From NCBI RefSeq assembly GCF_902491285.1, contig NZ_CABUHK010000021.1, positions 1-64,000 of the forward strand: 64,000 nt of DNA, given 5' to 3'. Shown here in pieces: positions 44,648-52,432 of the stretch (position 1 is the stretch's first letter; every line of letters begins with the position of its first letter). Under the pieces are notes generated by a model that did no database searches, was not told the origin of the DNA, and saw only the letters and a list, made by a program, of their open reading frames with translations. Origin of the DNA: an uncultured Bacteroides sp. (GTDB lineage: Bacteria; Bacteroidota; Bacteroidia; Bacteroidales; Bacteroidaceae). The position numbers and the translations under genes were made by a program.

Positions 44648-45755
44648 TTACTGCGTCTTTATAAGTTTGCGCGTATTCCTTTCCCACTTTCCGGACATTC
44701 ATGTTCTCCATGGCGTAGTCATAATTTGCTTCTCCCTTCTCTTGTAATGCAAGCCGGCGGGCGGATTTGAGTGCCCGGACAATGTCCGTTTTATCATCGG
44801 GGTCGAATGTCGGGTTACCGGTTTCGGAGAGTATCTCGCCGATATTTCCCACAGCGGGCCCCACCACCACTTTGTGGTAAAAGAAGGCAAGAGGGACATT
44901 GCCTGAGTTTAATATATCTTTTCGTTGGATGAATATCACATCCGAGGCAGCCATATAATAAGGTAGGTCGCAACTGTCCACCAGTTCATCGTTGGCTCCG
45001 GCTTCCAGCTTCATCCAGCGGTTGAGCAGCGGCATGAGCAGATAATATCCGGCACGTGAAGTCCATCGTTTGAGGAAATTGCCACCATAGTCGTTGCGTC
45101 TTGAGAAAGGATAAAGCCTGGGGGCGAGCAGTAACTTGTCCGGCTGGTCCCACGCGCGGAATGCTCCGAGCATCATGCGTATTTCTTCACGGTTGCGGAA
45201 TTTGCCGAAAGCGGTGACGATGAACGCTTCCTGCGGAATCTTGAGATACTGGCGTGCACGCTCTACGCTGATATTCTCCTGATAGGTATATTGGTAAATA
45301 TGGTGCGGAATCACGACATTCCGGCTGCCGGGATGCCTGGCGGCAAATTCGTCGCGGCTGAAACGCCCCATATGCACCACGACATCGCTTTGCGACTCGA
45401 TGATGTCATACGCCCGGCTGATGACGTCGTTGGCATAGTGCGGGCGTACATTGTGGCGCGTATAAATGAAATGTGCCCCTCGCGAGCGGAAGAAACGAAT
45501 CCGTTCTTCCAGCCGGCAGATGATGTCGGGATTGTCACAAGTCCAGCCCACTACTTCTTCGGGCCACTGGAAATGGATGATGTCATACGCCGTATCCGAC
45601 TCCCAAAACTCTTGTGTGGAACATCGCACGTTGATACCCGTCATCCTGATAGCATCGCACAAGATGGGGACGAACAGGTTGTCTGTGTCCCCATCTTCTC
45701 TGAAAACAATAAGTGCTTTTATCGTCGAACTGTTTGTTTCTTCGCTGTCATTCAT
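44640..45755 (-). CDS. GT-B fold glycosyltransferase
   Basis: A 371-residue protein with a GT-B-like outline: KALIVFREDGDTDNLFVPIL, IIHFQWPEEVVGW, FIYTRHNVRPHY, IVTAFGKFRNREEIRMMLGA, and the donor-side YYMAASDVIFIQRKDILNSG with VGPAVGNIGEIL. Divergent from canonical GT4. It is probably the first glycosyltransferase in this sub-operon and overlaps the flippase gene by 8 nt. Its start is 61 nt downstream of the stop of an uncharacterised Lys-rich protein gene. Confidence 0.8.
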   Translation of the reverse strand: MNDSEETNSSTIKALIVFREDGDTDNLFVPILCDAIRMTGINVRCSTQEFWESDTAYDIIHFQWPEEVVGWTCDNPDIICRLEERIRFFRSRGAHFIYTRHNVRPHYANDVISRAYDIIESQSDVVVHMGRFSRDEFAARHPGSRNVVIPHHIYQYTYQENISVERARQYLKIPQEAFIVTAFGKFRNREEIRMMLGAFRAWDQPDKLLLAPRLYPFSRRNDYGGNFLKRWTSRAGYYLLMPLLNRWMKLEAGANDELVDSCDLPYYMAASDVIFIQRKDILNSGNVPLAFFYHKVVVGPAVGNIGEILSETGNPTFDPDDKTDIVRALKSARRLALQEKGEANYDYAMENMNVRKVGKEYAQTYKDAVNG

Positions 45756-45816
45756 TTCTATACATTTGTTGTTCAGCTTAGCTGTGCCACAAAGGTAATA
45801 AAACTTATGAGAAACT

Positions 45817-46332
45817 TTATCTTTTTTTTATCTTCTTTTTGTCGGCAGGTTTCTTCTCTGTCTTGTTATTCTTTTTGTTCTTACCAAATTTCGCATTTCT
45901 CTTTAGTAGGGCTTTTCTGGCTTTCCGGCGTCTTTCCAGTTCTTCGTCGGTGGGCGCCTGTGCGAAAAGAATGGCATTCTTGTCGTAATTATTTATCTCG
46001 TCCTTGTCTATGACGGATATGACAAGGCATTTTCCTTCTTCCAATGCCTGCGTGGTTGCCCGGCGGAGGTTTTGGATATGAAACTCGCATTTCAGTGCTC
46101 TGAGATGTACGTAGAATGCCTGTGCATACGATAGAATCTTGTAGTTGCGCGATTTTTCCATCCGCCATGCCGTGCCGGAAGTGATGGAGCTTAGTTCTTG
46201 CATTTCCTCGTGAGACAGTGGAGAGATAGTACGTACGTAACAAATAAAACGGCCGAAAGTGGCATGGATGCATTTTTCTAGTTTCTGTCGCATTACTTCG
46301 TCCTCATTGAGGAGTTTTGGTTGTTTATTCAT
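45817..46332 (-). CDS. Hypothetical protein with Lys-rich C-terminus
   Basis: A 171-residue protein I do not recognise. Residues 1 to about 120 look like a compact alpha/beta domain (HATFGRFICYVRTISPLSHE, AQAFYVHLRALKCEFHIQNL). Residues of about 130-171 are strongly basic (RRRKARKALLKRNAKFGKNK, then KKKIKKR), which could bind nucleic acid or polyanions. It heads the minus-strand polysaccharide sub-operon and is divergent from the DUF4373 gene. The shared intergenic region has a matched pair of -7-like elements in inverted orientation (46362-46437). Confidence 0.6.
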   Translation of the reverse strand: MNKQPKLLNEDEVMRQKLEKCIHATFGRFICYVRTISPLSHEEMQELSSITSGTAWRMEKSRNYKILSYAQAFYVHLRALKCEFHIQNLRRATTQALEEGKCLVISVIDKDEINNYDKNAILFAQAPTDEELERRRKARKALLKRNAKFGKNKKNNKTEKKPADKKKIKKR

Positions 46333-46361
46333 CTTTTTTTGGGGTTATTAAATTGTTGATG

Positions 46362-46437
46362 CAAAGGTCTTTAAAAGTTTTTATAGCACTCTATTCATTT
46401 CTGAAGAAGTGTATGTCATACATTTAAAAGACCTTTG
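46362..46437. promoter_or_regulatory. Inverted repeat carrying mirrored -7-like boxes between divergent operons
   Basis: CAAAGGTCTTT (46362-46372) and AAAGACCTTTG (46427-46437) are perfect 11-bp inverted copies around a 54-bp spacer. Each copy contains GACCTTTG, one base off TAnnTTTG, directed outward towards its own gene. The spacer holds a palindrome TGTATGTCATACA (46410-46422), a likely operator. Confidence 0.5.
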
Positions 46438-46505
46438 TGCTCACGAAGTTACCCCACCGGAACAGGTGAGATTTTGTCGAATATTTTTTTAAACGGGAAA
46501 AAAGA

Positions 46506-47510
46506 ATGAAGAAAGACCAGTATTTTAACTTGGAAGTGAATTTATTGAACGACGACAATATCGCCGGCATGATGTTGGAGCTGGATGCTGCGGAAGCTAT
46601 CGGGATTTACGTGATGTTACTGCTGCATCTGCGCACGAAGGACAATTATGAGGCGTCTTGCAAGCCGCTTCAACTGAAAGCTTTTGCCCGTCGCTACGAT
46701 TTGGATTTGGAAATGACAGAGCATGTGCTCCGTGGTTACAATCTTTTTGAGGTGGACGAGGAGCGGCAGACGTTCCGCGCTCCCTATCTGGACAGGGTGA
46801 TGCATAGGCTTGAGGAGAAGTGGCGGGCGGACACCGAAAACGGCAAAAAAGGCGGTCGTCCGCGGAAGCCTGTCAAAAGCGCTGAAACGCCCGCCAGCAA
46901 GGGGCAAAAACCCAACGAAACCCAAGAGAAGAGAGTAGAGGAGAAGAGAAGTATTCCTTCTGTTGAAAACAACAGCAGGAATACCGGCGCACCGGAAGCG
47001 GTGGCGGTTGCTGCCGTTGCCGCTGCTGTCCCGGTTGCGGTGACGGGCGGGGTACGGATTCGTTCGGTGGACGAAGAGGGGCAACGCCCGTTGCAGCCTG
47101 TGGTGTCATGGGAAGTGTTGGTGGACAGTCTTGCCGATTCGCGGCTCTATATGGAGCTGGCAGGGCAGCGTTTCGGACTGGGGCGGCTCTTCCTCGACCG
47201 CCAGAAGCAGATTCTCAAGCTGTTCAAAGCTCATATACGGCTTTACGGGAAGGAGAAAGAGTTGCTTTTCTTTGATGATGTGAAACGGTATTTTTCCAAT
47301 TATATCGCTGCAGGTTCACCCACTTGCGTCAAGTTGCGCGAAGCGTTGCTACAGGAACTCAGAGAACGGGACATCGGGAGCGCGAACCGTTTTGAGAGCA
47401 TAGTCGGCAAGCGGCGGACGTATCTGGGACATCTCATCCCGGACGATGCGCCACCGCGACCGGACGGTTCGGCAGTGTGGGACAACGTGGGCAGGAGATG
47501 GCTGCATTGA
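46506..47510 (+). CDS. DUF4373 domain-containing protein
   Basis: A 334-residue protein. The N-terminal DUF4373 (Lin1244/Lin1753-type) region shows DQYFNLEVNLLNDDNIAGMM, AAEAIGIYVMLLLHLRTKDN and LDRVMHRLEEKWRADTENGK, a winged-helix-like fold known from phage replication-initiation proteins. A basic linker (KKGGRPRKPVKS) and an Ala/Val-rich region (AVAVAAVAAAVPVA) follow. Probably acts with the TOPRIM-helicase gene downstream. Such gene pairs sit beside capsule loci in Bacteroides and look phage-derived. Confidence 0.82.
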   Translation: MKKDQYFNLEVNLLNDDNIAGMMLELDAAEAIGIYVMLLLHLRTKDNYEASCKPLQLKAFARRYDLDLEMTEHVLRGYNLFEVDEERQTFRAPYLDRVMHRLEEKWRADTENGKKGGRPRKPVKSAETPASKGQKPNETQEKRVEEKRSIPSVENNSRNTGAPEAVAVAAVAAAVPVAVTGGVRIRSVDEEGQRPLQPVVSWEVLVDSLADSRLYMELAGQRFGLGRLFLDRQKQILKLFKAHIRLYGKEKELLFFDDVKRYFSNYIAAGSPTCVKLREALLQELRERDIGSANRFESIVGKRRTYLGHLIPDDAPPRPDGSAVWDNVGRRWLH

Positions 47511-47748
47511 GTCCGGCTTTCATCAATCGCCGGACGGGGGACTGATGGCTTTCAGCCCACGTCCGGAGATTGCTCTGCCCACGTCCGGCAGGTACTCATC
47601 CCGCGCTTGAATGGAAACCGGTCCGGCGCTTACGAACGCTCGTTCCGATGCCCGTCTGTTGCTCGTACCGGATGGAATTTGCTTTTATACCGTGTGGAAA
47701 ATGAAATAATCTGAAAAATGAAATAATCTGAAAAACAAAATAGAAATT
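47511..47748. repeat. Short-repeat-rich intergenic region before the TOPRIM-helicase gene
   Basis: Contains two perfect 17-bp tandem copies of ATGAAATAATCTGAAAA (47701-47717, 47718-47734) just upstream of the ATG at 47749, two copies of CCCACGTCCGG 22 bp apart (47556-47566, 47578-47588), and a GTCCGGC/GCCGGAC hairpin (47511-47517, 47529-47535). No gene seen. Confidence 0.7.
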
Positions 47749-49545
47749 ATGAGAAATTTTGCCAGTTACCAAGTCGATGTACGTCATCGCACGAGTGGAG
47801 TTATCAAAACAATCTGTAACCAATGTCTCCCGACGAGGCATAACAAGCGCGACCGTTCGCTGCGTGTCAATATCGACACCGGGCATTGCCATTGTTACCA
47901 TTGCGGAGCCGATTTCTACGTCCCCGACGATAATGAGGAGCGTGAGAAGGCGGAGCGTCGGGCAGCCCGCCAGCGTCGTGCGGCAGCCGTTCCGCAGCAT
48001 TTTCAGCGTCCGGTGTTCGACGCTTCGAAGACAACGCTTTCCGAAGCCACGGAACGTTGGCTGGTCGAGACGCGCTGCATCCCGCAGTCCGTCATTGCCG
48101 CGCTGCGCATCACGGAGCAGGAAGAATTTATGCCGCAGTCCAGCACGAAGGAGCGTTGCGTCTGCTTCAACTACTTCGATGGCGGGCAACTCGTAAACAC
48201 GAAATTCCGCAGTGGCAAGAAGCATTTCAAAATGGTGCAGGGAGCCGAACTGATTCCTTACAATATCGACTCCGTCGTAGGACAAACGTCCTGCATCATC
48301 CACGAAGGCGAACTGGATGCCGCTTCTTCCATCGCCGCCGGATTTGAAAGTGTAATCTCCGTCCCCGCCGGCGCCAACTCCAATCTCTCGTGGCTCGACC
48401 GTTTCATGGAAACTCACTTCGAGGACTTGAAAGAAATCATCATTGCTGTAGACACCGATTCCCCCGGAATCCGCCTGCGCGACGAGCTTGTCAACCGCAT
48501 GGGAGCCGAACGTTGCCGTATCGTCACTTACGGTCCGGAGTGCAAGGATGCCAACGAGCATCTCTGTAAATATGGCATTGAAAGTCTCCGCATCGCCATC
48601 GAGCAAGCGGCGGAAGTCCCGCTGGAAGGCATTTTTACCGCTGCCGACCTGCACAGCGACTTGCGTGCCTTGTTCGACAACGGTTTCGGTCCCGGTGCGG
48701 AGACCGGTTGGGAAGAAATGGATAAAATTTGTACTTACGAGCGTCGCCGCATCGTCATTGTGACCGGCATCCCCGGTGCGGGAAAATCAGAATGGGTGGA
48801 CGAACTGGTGCTGCGCCTCTGCCTGCGGCATCAATGGAAGATTGGGTTTTTCAGTCCGGAGAATGTCCCCATCGTCTATCATCTCCGCAAACTGATTGAA
48901 AAACTTACCGGTCATCGCTTTCAGAACAACTGCGGCATGACGGACGCTCTTCTGGCACGCTCCGAAGAGTTTCTGGCGGAAAACGTATCGCACATTTCCC
49001 TCAAAGGTGACGTCAGCCCCGACCGCGTGCTTGCCAAAGCTCGTGAACTCGTCGTCCGCCGTGGCTGCCGCATCTTCGTCTTTGACCCTCTCAACCGCTT
49101 CGACCATGACCCCAAACCGGGACAGTCGGAAACGCAGTATCTCTCCAACTTATTGAATAAATTCACGGAATTTGCCACTCAATATAATTGCCTGCTGATA
49201 GTTGTCGCCCACCCGCGCAAGATGAACCGCAATCCTGTGACGAATGCCACCCCGCGTGTGGAAATGTACGATATTAACGGCTCCGCAGATTTTTACAACA
49301 AGGCTGATTACGGAATTGTGGTAGAGCGTGACAAGGAAATCGGTATCACCCGCGTATATGTGGATAAAGTGAAATTCAAACATCTCGGCGTAGGTGGTGT
49401 GGCTACTTTCGTCTACGACCCCGTCAGTGGGCGGTATCTCCCCTGTGAAGAATCCCACGATCCTGCCGTGCCCATCGACCAGCGTACCCGGAATACCGTC
49501 TTCGACACTTCCTGCTGGCTACCGGAAAAAGAACTGTTTGATTAG
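47749..49545 (+). CDS. TOPRIM primase-helicase (phage gp4/Twinkle-like)
   Basis: A 598-residue protein. N-terminal zinc-finger-like cysteines (ICNQCLP, near residue 24; HCHCYHCGADF, near residue 47), a TOPRIM-like domain (SCIIHEGELDAASSIAAG, then IIAVDTDSPG), and a RecA/DnaB-type ATPase (IVTGIPGAGKSEWVDELVLR as Walker A, ENVPIVYHLRK, FVFDPLNRFDHD as Walker B, VVAHPRKMN). This is the order of T7 gp4 and Twinkle. It probably replicates a phage-like or integrated unit. It is the second gene of the plus-strand module that splits the polysaccharide locus. Confidence 0.85.
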   Translation: MRNFASYQVDVRHRTSGVIKTICNQCLPTRHNKRDRSLRVNIDTGHCHCYHCGADFYVPDDNEEREKAERRAARQRRAAAVPQHFQRPVFDASKTTLSEATERWLVETRCIPQSVIAALRITEQEEFMPQSSTKERCVCFNYFDGGQLVNTKFRSGKKHFKMVQGAELIPYNIDSVVGQTSCIIHEGELDAASSIAAGFESVISVPAGANSNLSWLDRFMETHFEDLKEIIIAVDTDSPGIRLRDELVNRMGAERCRIVTYGPECKDANEHLCKYGIESLRIAIEQAAEVPLEGIFTAADLHSDLRALFDNGFGPGAETGWEEMDKICTYERRRIVIVTGIPGAGKSEWVDELVLRLCLRHQWKIGFFSPENVPIVYHLRKLIEKLTGHRFQNNCGMTDALLARSEEFLAENVSHISLKGDVSPDRVLAKARELVVRRGCRIFVFDPLNRFDHDPKPGQSETQYLSNLLNKFTEFATQYNCLLIVVAHPRKMNRNPVTNATPRVEMYDINGSADFYNKADYGIVVERDKEIGITRVYVDKVKFKHLGVGGVATFVYDPVSGRYLPCEESHDPAVPIDQRTRNTVFDTSCWLPEKELFD

Positions 49546-49590
49546 TGATTAACGGAGGAGTGATCACTAATCGCTACCCCGTTAATCACT
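49540..49590. promoter_or_regulatory. Overlapping alternative hairpins at the primase 3' end
   Basis: GATTAGTGAT (49540-49549) pairs with ATCACTAATC (49563-49572); alternatively AGTGATTAACGG (49544-49555) pairs with CCGTTAATCACT (49579-49590). The two stems share bases and exclude each other. AGTGATCACT (49559-49568) is itself a palindrome. The TAG stop of the primase lies within the first arm. It separates convergent genes. Confidence 0.55.
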
Positions 49591-49592
49591 AT

Positions 49593-49850
49593 CTACGGTT
49601 CTTCGAGCACTTCCACGATGAGCCGTACCTGTGCGGGAGTGTAGCGTCTGCTTCGGGGATTCATGCCGGTGGCGAGCAGACGCTCTTTCAGTCCTGGTGC
49701 AGCGTCTATCCATTCGTTGAACCGGGCTACTGCGCTCTGTTGCTTGATGTAGGGGAGATATAATGCGGCAAGCTCGCCTTTTCCGTAGCTGCGGTATTGG
49801 AATGCTTTTTCTTCTTCCTGTTCGGGAAGATTGTCGGATTTTGCTTTCAT
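49593..49850 (-). CDS. DUF4248 domain-containing small protein
   Basis: An 85-residue protein with the DUF4248 outline: YRSYGKGELAALYLPYIKQQ, then ARFNEWIDAAPGLKERLLAT and RYTPAQVRLIVEVL. It looks like a small helical DNA-associated protein; function unknown. This family commonly accompanies HU-like and primase genes beside Bacteroides capsule loci, here on the opposite strand, convergent with the primase gene. Confidence 0.82.
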   Translation of the reverse strand: MKAKSDNLPEQEEEKAFQYRSYGKGELAALYLPYIKQQSAVARFNEWIDAAPGLKERLLATGMNPRSRRYTPAQVRLIVEVLEEP

Positions 49851-50022
49851 TGATAGGGTGGTTGAGTTTGTTTTTACTAGCTATAAAGTTACGCATTTTT
49901 ACTGAGTTGTGCAAGTTTTGGGTAATCTCATTTGAGGGAAATTGAAAACATCAGGGAAGATTGAAAAGGAATGGGGGGACGTTAAAAAAAGGAAAAGAAA
50001 CCGCTCACTATGAAAAATATAG

Positions 50023-50059
50023 TATCTTTGTATAGACCGGATACATCTCGGTCTATACA
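50023..50059 (+). promoter_or_regulatory. Promoter and start-site hairpin of the Rpn-family gene
   Basis: TATCTTTG (50023-50030) is a perfect -7 box. TGTATAGACCG (50029-50039) and CGGTCTATACA (50049-50059) form a perfect 11-bp inverted repeat overlapping the box and the expected transcription start. It could be an operator or a 5' mRNA hairpin. Confidence 0.65.
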
Positions 50060-50076
50060 AACGTAAAACAAAGAAA

Positions 50077-50949
50077 ATGGGAAAATTTATCAATCCGTTT
50101 ACGGACGTAGGTTTTAAAAAGATATTCGGGCAGGAAATTACGAAAGACTTGCTGATTGATTTCTTGAACGGCCTGCTTGTAAACGAGAAGAGTATCACGG
50201 ATATCACTTTTTTGGATAAGGAGTTACTTCCTGAATACATGGGCGACCGCGGAGTTATTTACGATATTTATTGTACGACAGAGAGTGGTGAACAGTTTAT
50301 TGTGGAGATGCAGAACAAGCAGCAGACGAATTTTAAGGAGCGGGCTCTTTTTTATTTATCGCATACTGTTGCCCGGCAAGGAGAGCGGGGCGCTCATTGG
50401 CAGTTTGACTTGAAAGCGGTGTATGGCGTGTTTTTCCTGAACTTCTGTCTGGCAGACGCTCCGCACAAACTTCGGACGGACGTGGTGTTGGCCGACCGTG
50501 ATACGCATGAAACATTTTCGGATAAGTTACGTTTTATCTTTATCGAGCTTCCTTCTTTTCACAAAGAGGAATCGGAATGTGAAACTGATTTTGAACGTTG
50601 GATTTATGTATTGAAGAATATGGACACATTGAAAAGAATGCCTTTCAAGGCACGAAAATCTGTCTTCGAGAAGTTGGAGAAGATTGTGGACATTGCTTCC
50701 CTGACTAAAGAAGAGCGCATGAAATACGATGAGAGTATCAAAGTGTTTCGTGACCAACTGGCTACCATCTCGTTCGCGGAAGAAAAAGGCTGGCGAAAAG
50801 GACTGGAGAGAGGGATGGAAGAAGGTGTGGAGAAAGGTATGAAGGAAAAGAGCTGGGAAATAGCCCGTAACCTTAAGAAATTAGGAGTTTCCACCGATAC
50901 TATCTCTCAGGCTTCCGGACTTTCCGTAGAAGAAATTGAAAATATCTGA
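50077..50949 (+). CDS. Rpn-family recombination-promoting nuclease (PD-(D/E)XK, YhgA-like transposase family)
   Basis: A 290-residue protein. It opens FINPFTDVGFKKIFGQEITK, followed by the PD-(D/E)XK core VIYDIYCTTESGEQFIVEMQ with NKQQ, and then NFKERALFYLSH. The C-terminus carries short charged repeats (RGMEEGVEKGMKEKSWEI) and a helix ending in SGLSVEEIENI, as in Bacteroides members. Rpn proteins show DNA endonuclease activity and raise RecA-independent recombination in Escherichia coli. The copy here is full length, with its own promoter hairpin and terminator. Confidence 0.9.
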   Translation: MGKFINPFTDVGFKKIFGQEITKDLLIDFLNGLLVNEKSITDITFLDKELLPEYMGDRGVIYDIYCTTESGEQFIVEMQNKQQTNFKERALFYLSHTVARQGERGAHWQFDLKAVYGVFFLNFCLADAPHKLRTDVVLADRDTHETFSDKLRFIFIELPSFHKEESECETDFERWIYVLKNMDTLKRMPFKARKSVFEKLEKIVDIASLTKEERMKYDESIKVFRDQLATISFAEEKGWRKGLERGMEEGVEKGMKEKSWEIARNLKKLGVSTDTISQASGLSVEEIENI

Positions 50950-50967
50950 TGATAAGCACTTACAGGA

Positions 50968-51005
50968 ATGGCGGCATGAGATTCGGAATCATGCTGCCAT
51001 TTTTG
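50968..51005 (+). terminator. Intrinsic terminator after the Rpn-family gene
   Basis: ATGGCGGCATGA (50968-50979) pairs with TCATGCTGCCAT (50989-51000), one G-U pair, 9-nt loop, followed by TTTTG. Confidence 0.85.
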
Positions 51006-51109
51006 TATCTTGGGCATTCAAAGATAGCAATGCCTGTTTTTATTCCTCTTTATTCCCTCTTAATCCTGCGTAGCCCGATGTAACCCGTCAGGCTGCCGGT
51101 GTGTTGCCG

Positions 51110-51117
51110 TATCTTTG
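51110..51117 (+). promoter_or_regulatory. -7 promoter box for the HU-like gene
   Basis: TATCTTTG, 56 nt before the chosen ATG at 51173. This supports starting the protein at 51173, since the longer ORF would begin upstream of the promoter. Confidence 0.6.
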
Positions 51118-51172
51118 TTTCACCATCAGAAAGGGAGAATGTCCTTCCTTTCGTAGAAACAATCTTTTAAGT

Positions 51173-51703
51173 ATGGCAACAGTTACAGTAGTGCGCTACA
51201 AGCGCAGAAAACGAATCGGTGATGACGAGTCGCCGATGGTGTACGCTCTCAAACCCAAGTCCGGGGAAGCGAAAATCTATTCCATTGAATCTTTGGCGCG
51301 TGAAATCGAGTCTATCGGAGCACTTTCGGTAGAAGACGTGTCGCACGTCATGAAGTCCTTTGTCCGTGCGATGAAGAAAGTCCTTGTGGCGGGCAATAAG
51401 GTGAAAGTCGAAGGGCTGGGTATCTTTTATACTACGCTGACTTGTCCCGGTGTAGAGGTGGAAAAGGATTGCACCGTGAAGAATATCACCCGTGTCAACC
51501 TTCGTTTCAAAGTCGATAATTCCTTGCGTCTTGCCAACGACAGCACGGCGACCACTCGTGGCGGGGAGAATAATATGACCTTTGAGCTGCTCTCGGATAA
51601 GAAGTCAGCGTCCGGCGGGAACGGAAGTGGCGGTTCCGGTGGTTCCGGCGAAGGAGAAGGCGGTGACGGCGGAGAGACTCCCGACCCGGACCCGGCAGCT
51701 TAG
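51173..51703 (+). CDS. HU-family-like DNA-binding protein
   Basis: About 176 residues from MATVTVVRYKRRKRIGDDES. The middle shows an HU/IHF-type fold (YSIESLAREIESIGALSVED, VSHVMKSFVRAMKKVLVAGN, VKVEGLGIFYTTLT). The C-terminal tail is Gly/Ser/Asp-rich and acidic (GGSGGSGEGEGGDGGETPDP), disordered. This longer HU-like subtype is common beside capsule loci in Bacteroides. It probably binds or bends DNA. The -7 box at 51110-51117 belongs to it; the tiny ORF and amidase follow within 200 bp. Confidence 0.88.
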   Translation: MATVTVVRYKRRKRIGDDESPMVYALKPKSGEAKIYSIESLAREIESIGALSVEDVSHVMKSFVRAMKKVLVAGNKVKVEGLGIFYTTLTCPGVEVEKDCTVKNITRVNLRFKVDNSLRLANDSTATTRGGENNMTFELLSDKKSASGGNGSGGSGGSGEGEGGDGGETPDPDPAA

Positions 51704-51796
51704 TCGTATTTCCGGCTTACGGCTATTTCCCGACGGCAGGCTAGTGCACGGCTTTCCGTCTTCATATCAATAAAATAAACTATAAAATGCAAAGAA

Positions 51797-51889
51797 ATGA
51801 TTGACAGAATCTTAGACATTGTATTGGAAGTCCTGTTCTTCTTTCGCAGAAAGAGAAAGGGCAAAAAGAGTGAAAGGACGGGTCGATGA
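51797..51889 (+). CDS. Candidate 30-residue small protein coupled to the amidase
   Basis: ATG at 51797 opens a 30-codon frame, MIDRILDIVLEVLFFFRRKR followed by KGKKSERTGR, ending TGA at 51887-51889, which overlaps the amidase ATG (51886-51888) as ATGA. The peptide has a hydrophobic half and a strongly basic half, like a membrane-edge peptide. NCBI describes short smalltalk proteins at this position next to such amidases; the sequence I recall for that family differs, so I do not assign it. Confidence 0.5.
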   Translation: MIDRILDIVLEVLFFFRRKRKGKKSERTGR

Positions 51890-52338
51890 GGAAGATTGAC
51901 CTGATTGTAATCCACTGTTCCGCCACCAGGGCGGACAGGGATTTCACGGAAGATGATTTGGAAGTGTGCCACCGGCGACGTGGTTTCAACGGGACGGGGT
52001 ATCATTTCTATATTCGCAAAAATGGGGACATAAAAACGACTCGTGCCATCGAACGGGTTGGTGCGCATACAAAGGGACACAACTTGAACAGTATAGGTAT
52101 CTGCTATGAGGGCGGACTCGATTGCCACGGTCGTCCTGCCGATACCCGCACGGAGTGGCAGATTCATTCAATGCACGTGCTTATCCTCACGCTGCTGCGT
52201 GATTATCTCGGTTGCCGCATTTGCGGGCATCGTGACTTGAGTCCGGATTTGAACGGAAACGGAGAAATCGAGCCGGAAGAGTGGGTGAAGGCTTGCCCGT
52301 GCTTTGAGGTGAATACTCAGATTATTAAAAGCTTTTGA
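51886..52338 (+). CDS. N-acetylmuramoyl-L-alanine amidase (PGRP/Amidase_2 type)
   Basis: A 150-residue protein with the Amidase_2/PGRP core: DLIVIHCSATRADRDF (first zinc His), HRRRGFNGTGYHFYIRKNGD, VGAHTKGHNLNSIGICYEGG, and GHRDLSPD with ACPCF (remaining zinc ligands His and Cys). It cleaves the MurNAc-L-Ala bond of peptidoglycan, as do phage lysozymes of the T7 type. No signal peptide, so secretion would need a holin-like partner; the tiny upstream ORF is a candidate. Last gene of the inserted module, followed by a strong terminator. Confidence 0.92.
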   Translation: MRKIDLIVIHCSATRADRDFTEDDLEVCHRRRGFNGTGYHFYIRKNGDIKTTRAIERVGAHTKGHNLNSIGICYEGGLDCHGRPADTRTEWQIHSMHVLILTLLRDYLGCRICGHRDLSPDLNGNGEIEPEEWVKACPCFEVNTQIIKSF

Positions 52339-52374
52339 TAAAAAGAATATTCGGAAATGTAATAGTATCAAAGG

Positions 52375-52418
52375 AAAGACTTGCGACAAGTATATGTACT
52401 TGGTTGCAAGTCTTTTTT
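52375..52418 (+). terminator. Intrinsic terminator after the amidase
   Basis: AAAGACTTGC (52375-52384) pairs with GCAAGTCTTT (52406-52415), with an inner CAAGTA/TACTTG stem, followed by TTT. It separates the plus-strand module from the convergent glycosyltransferase gene ending at 52433. Confidence 0.9.
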
Positions 52419-52432
52419 ATATCAAATTGTCT

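Noticed and set aside
46362..46437. Classic Bacteroides invertible capsule promoter
   Set aside because: The arms are only 11 bp and do not look like the known Upx promoter repeats, and no UpxY-type antiterminator or invertase gene is adjacent. Kept only as a lower-confidence regulatory feature.
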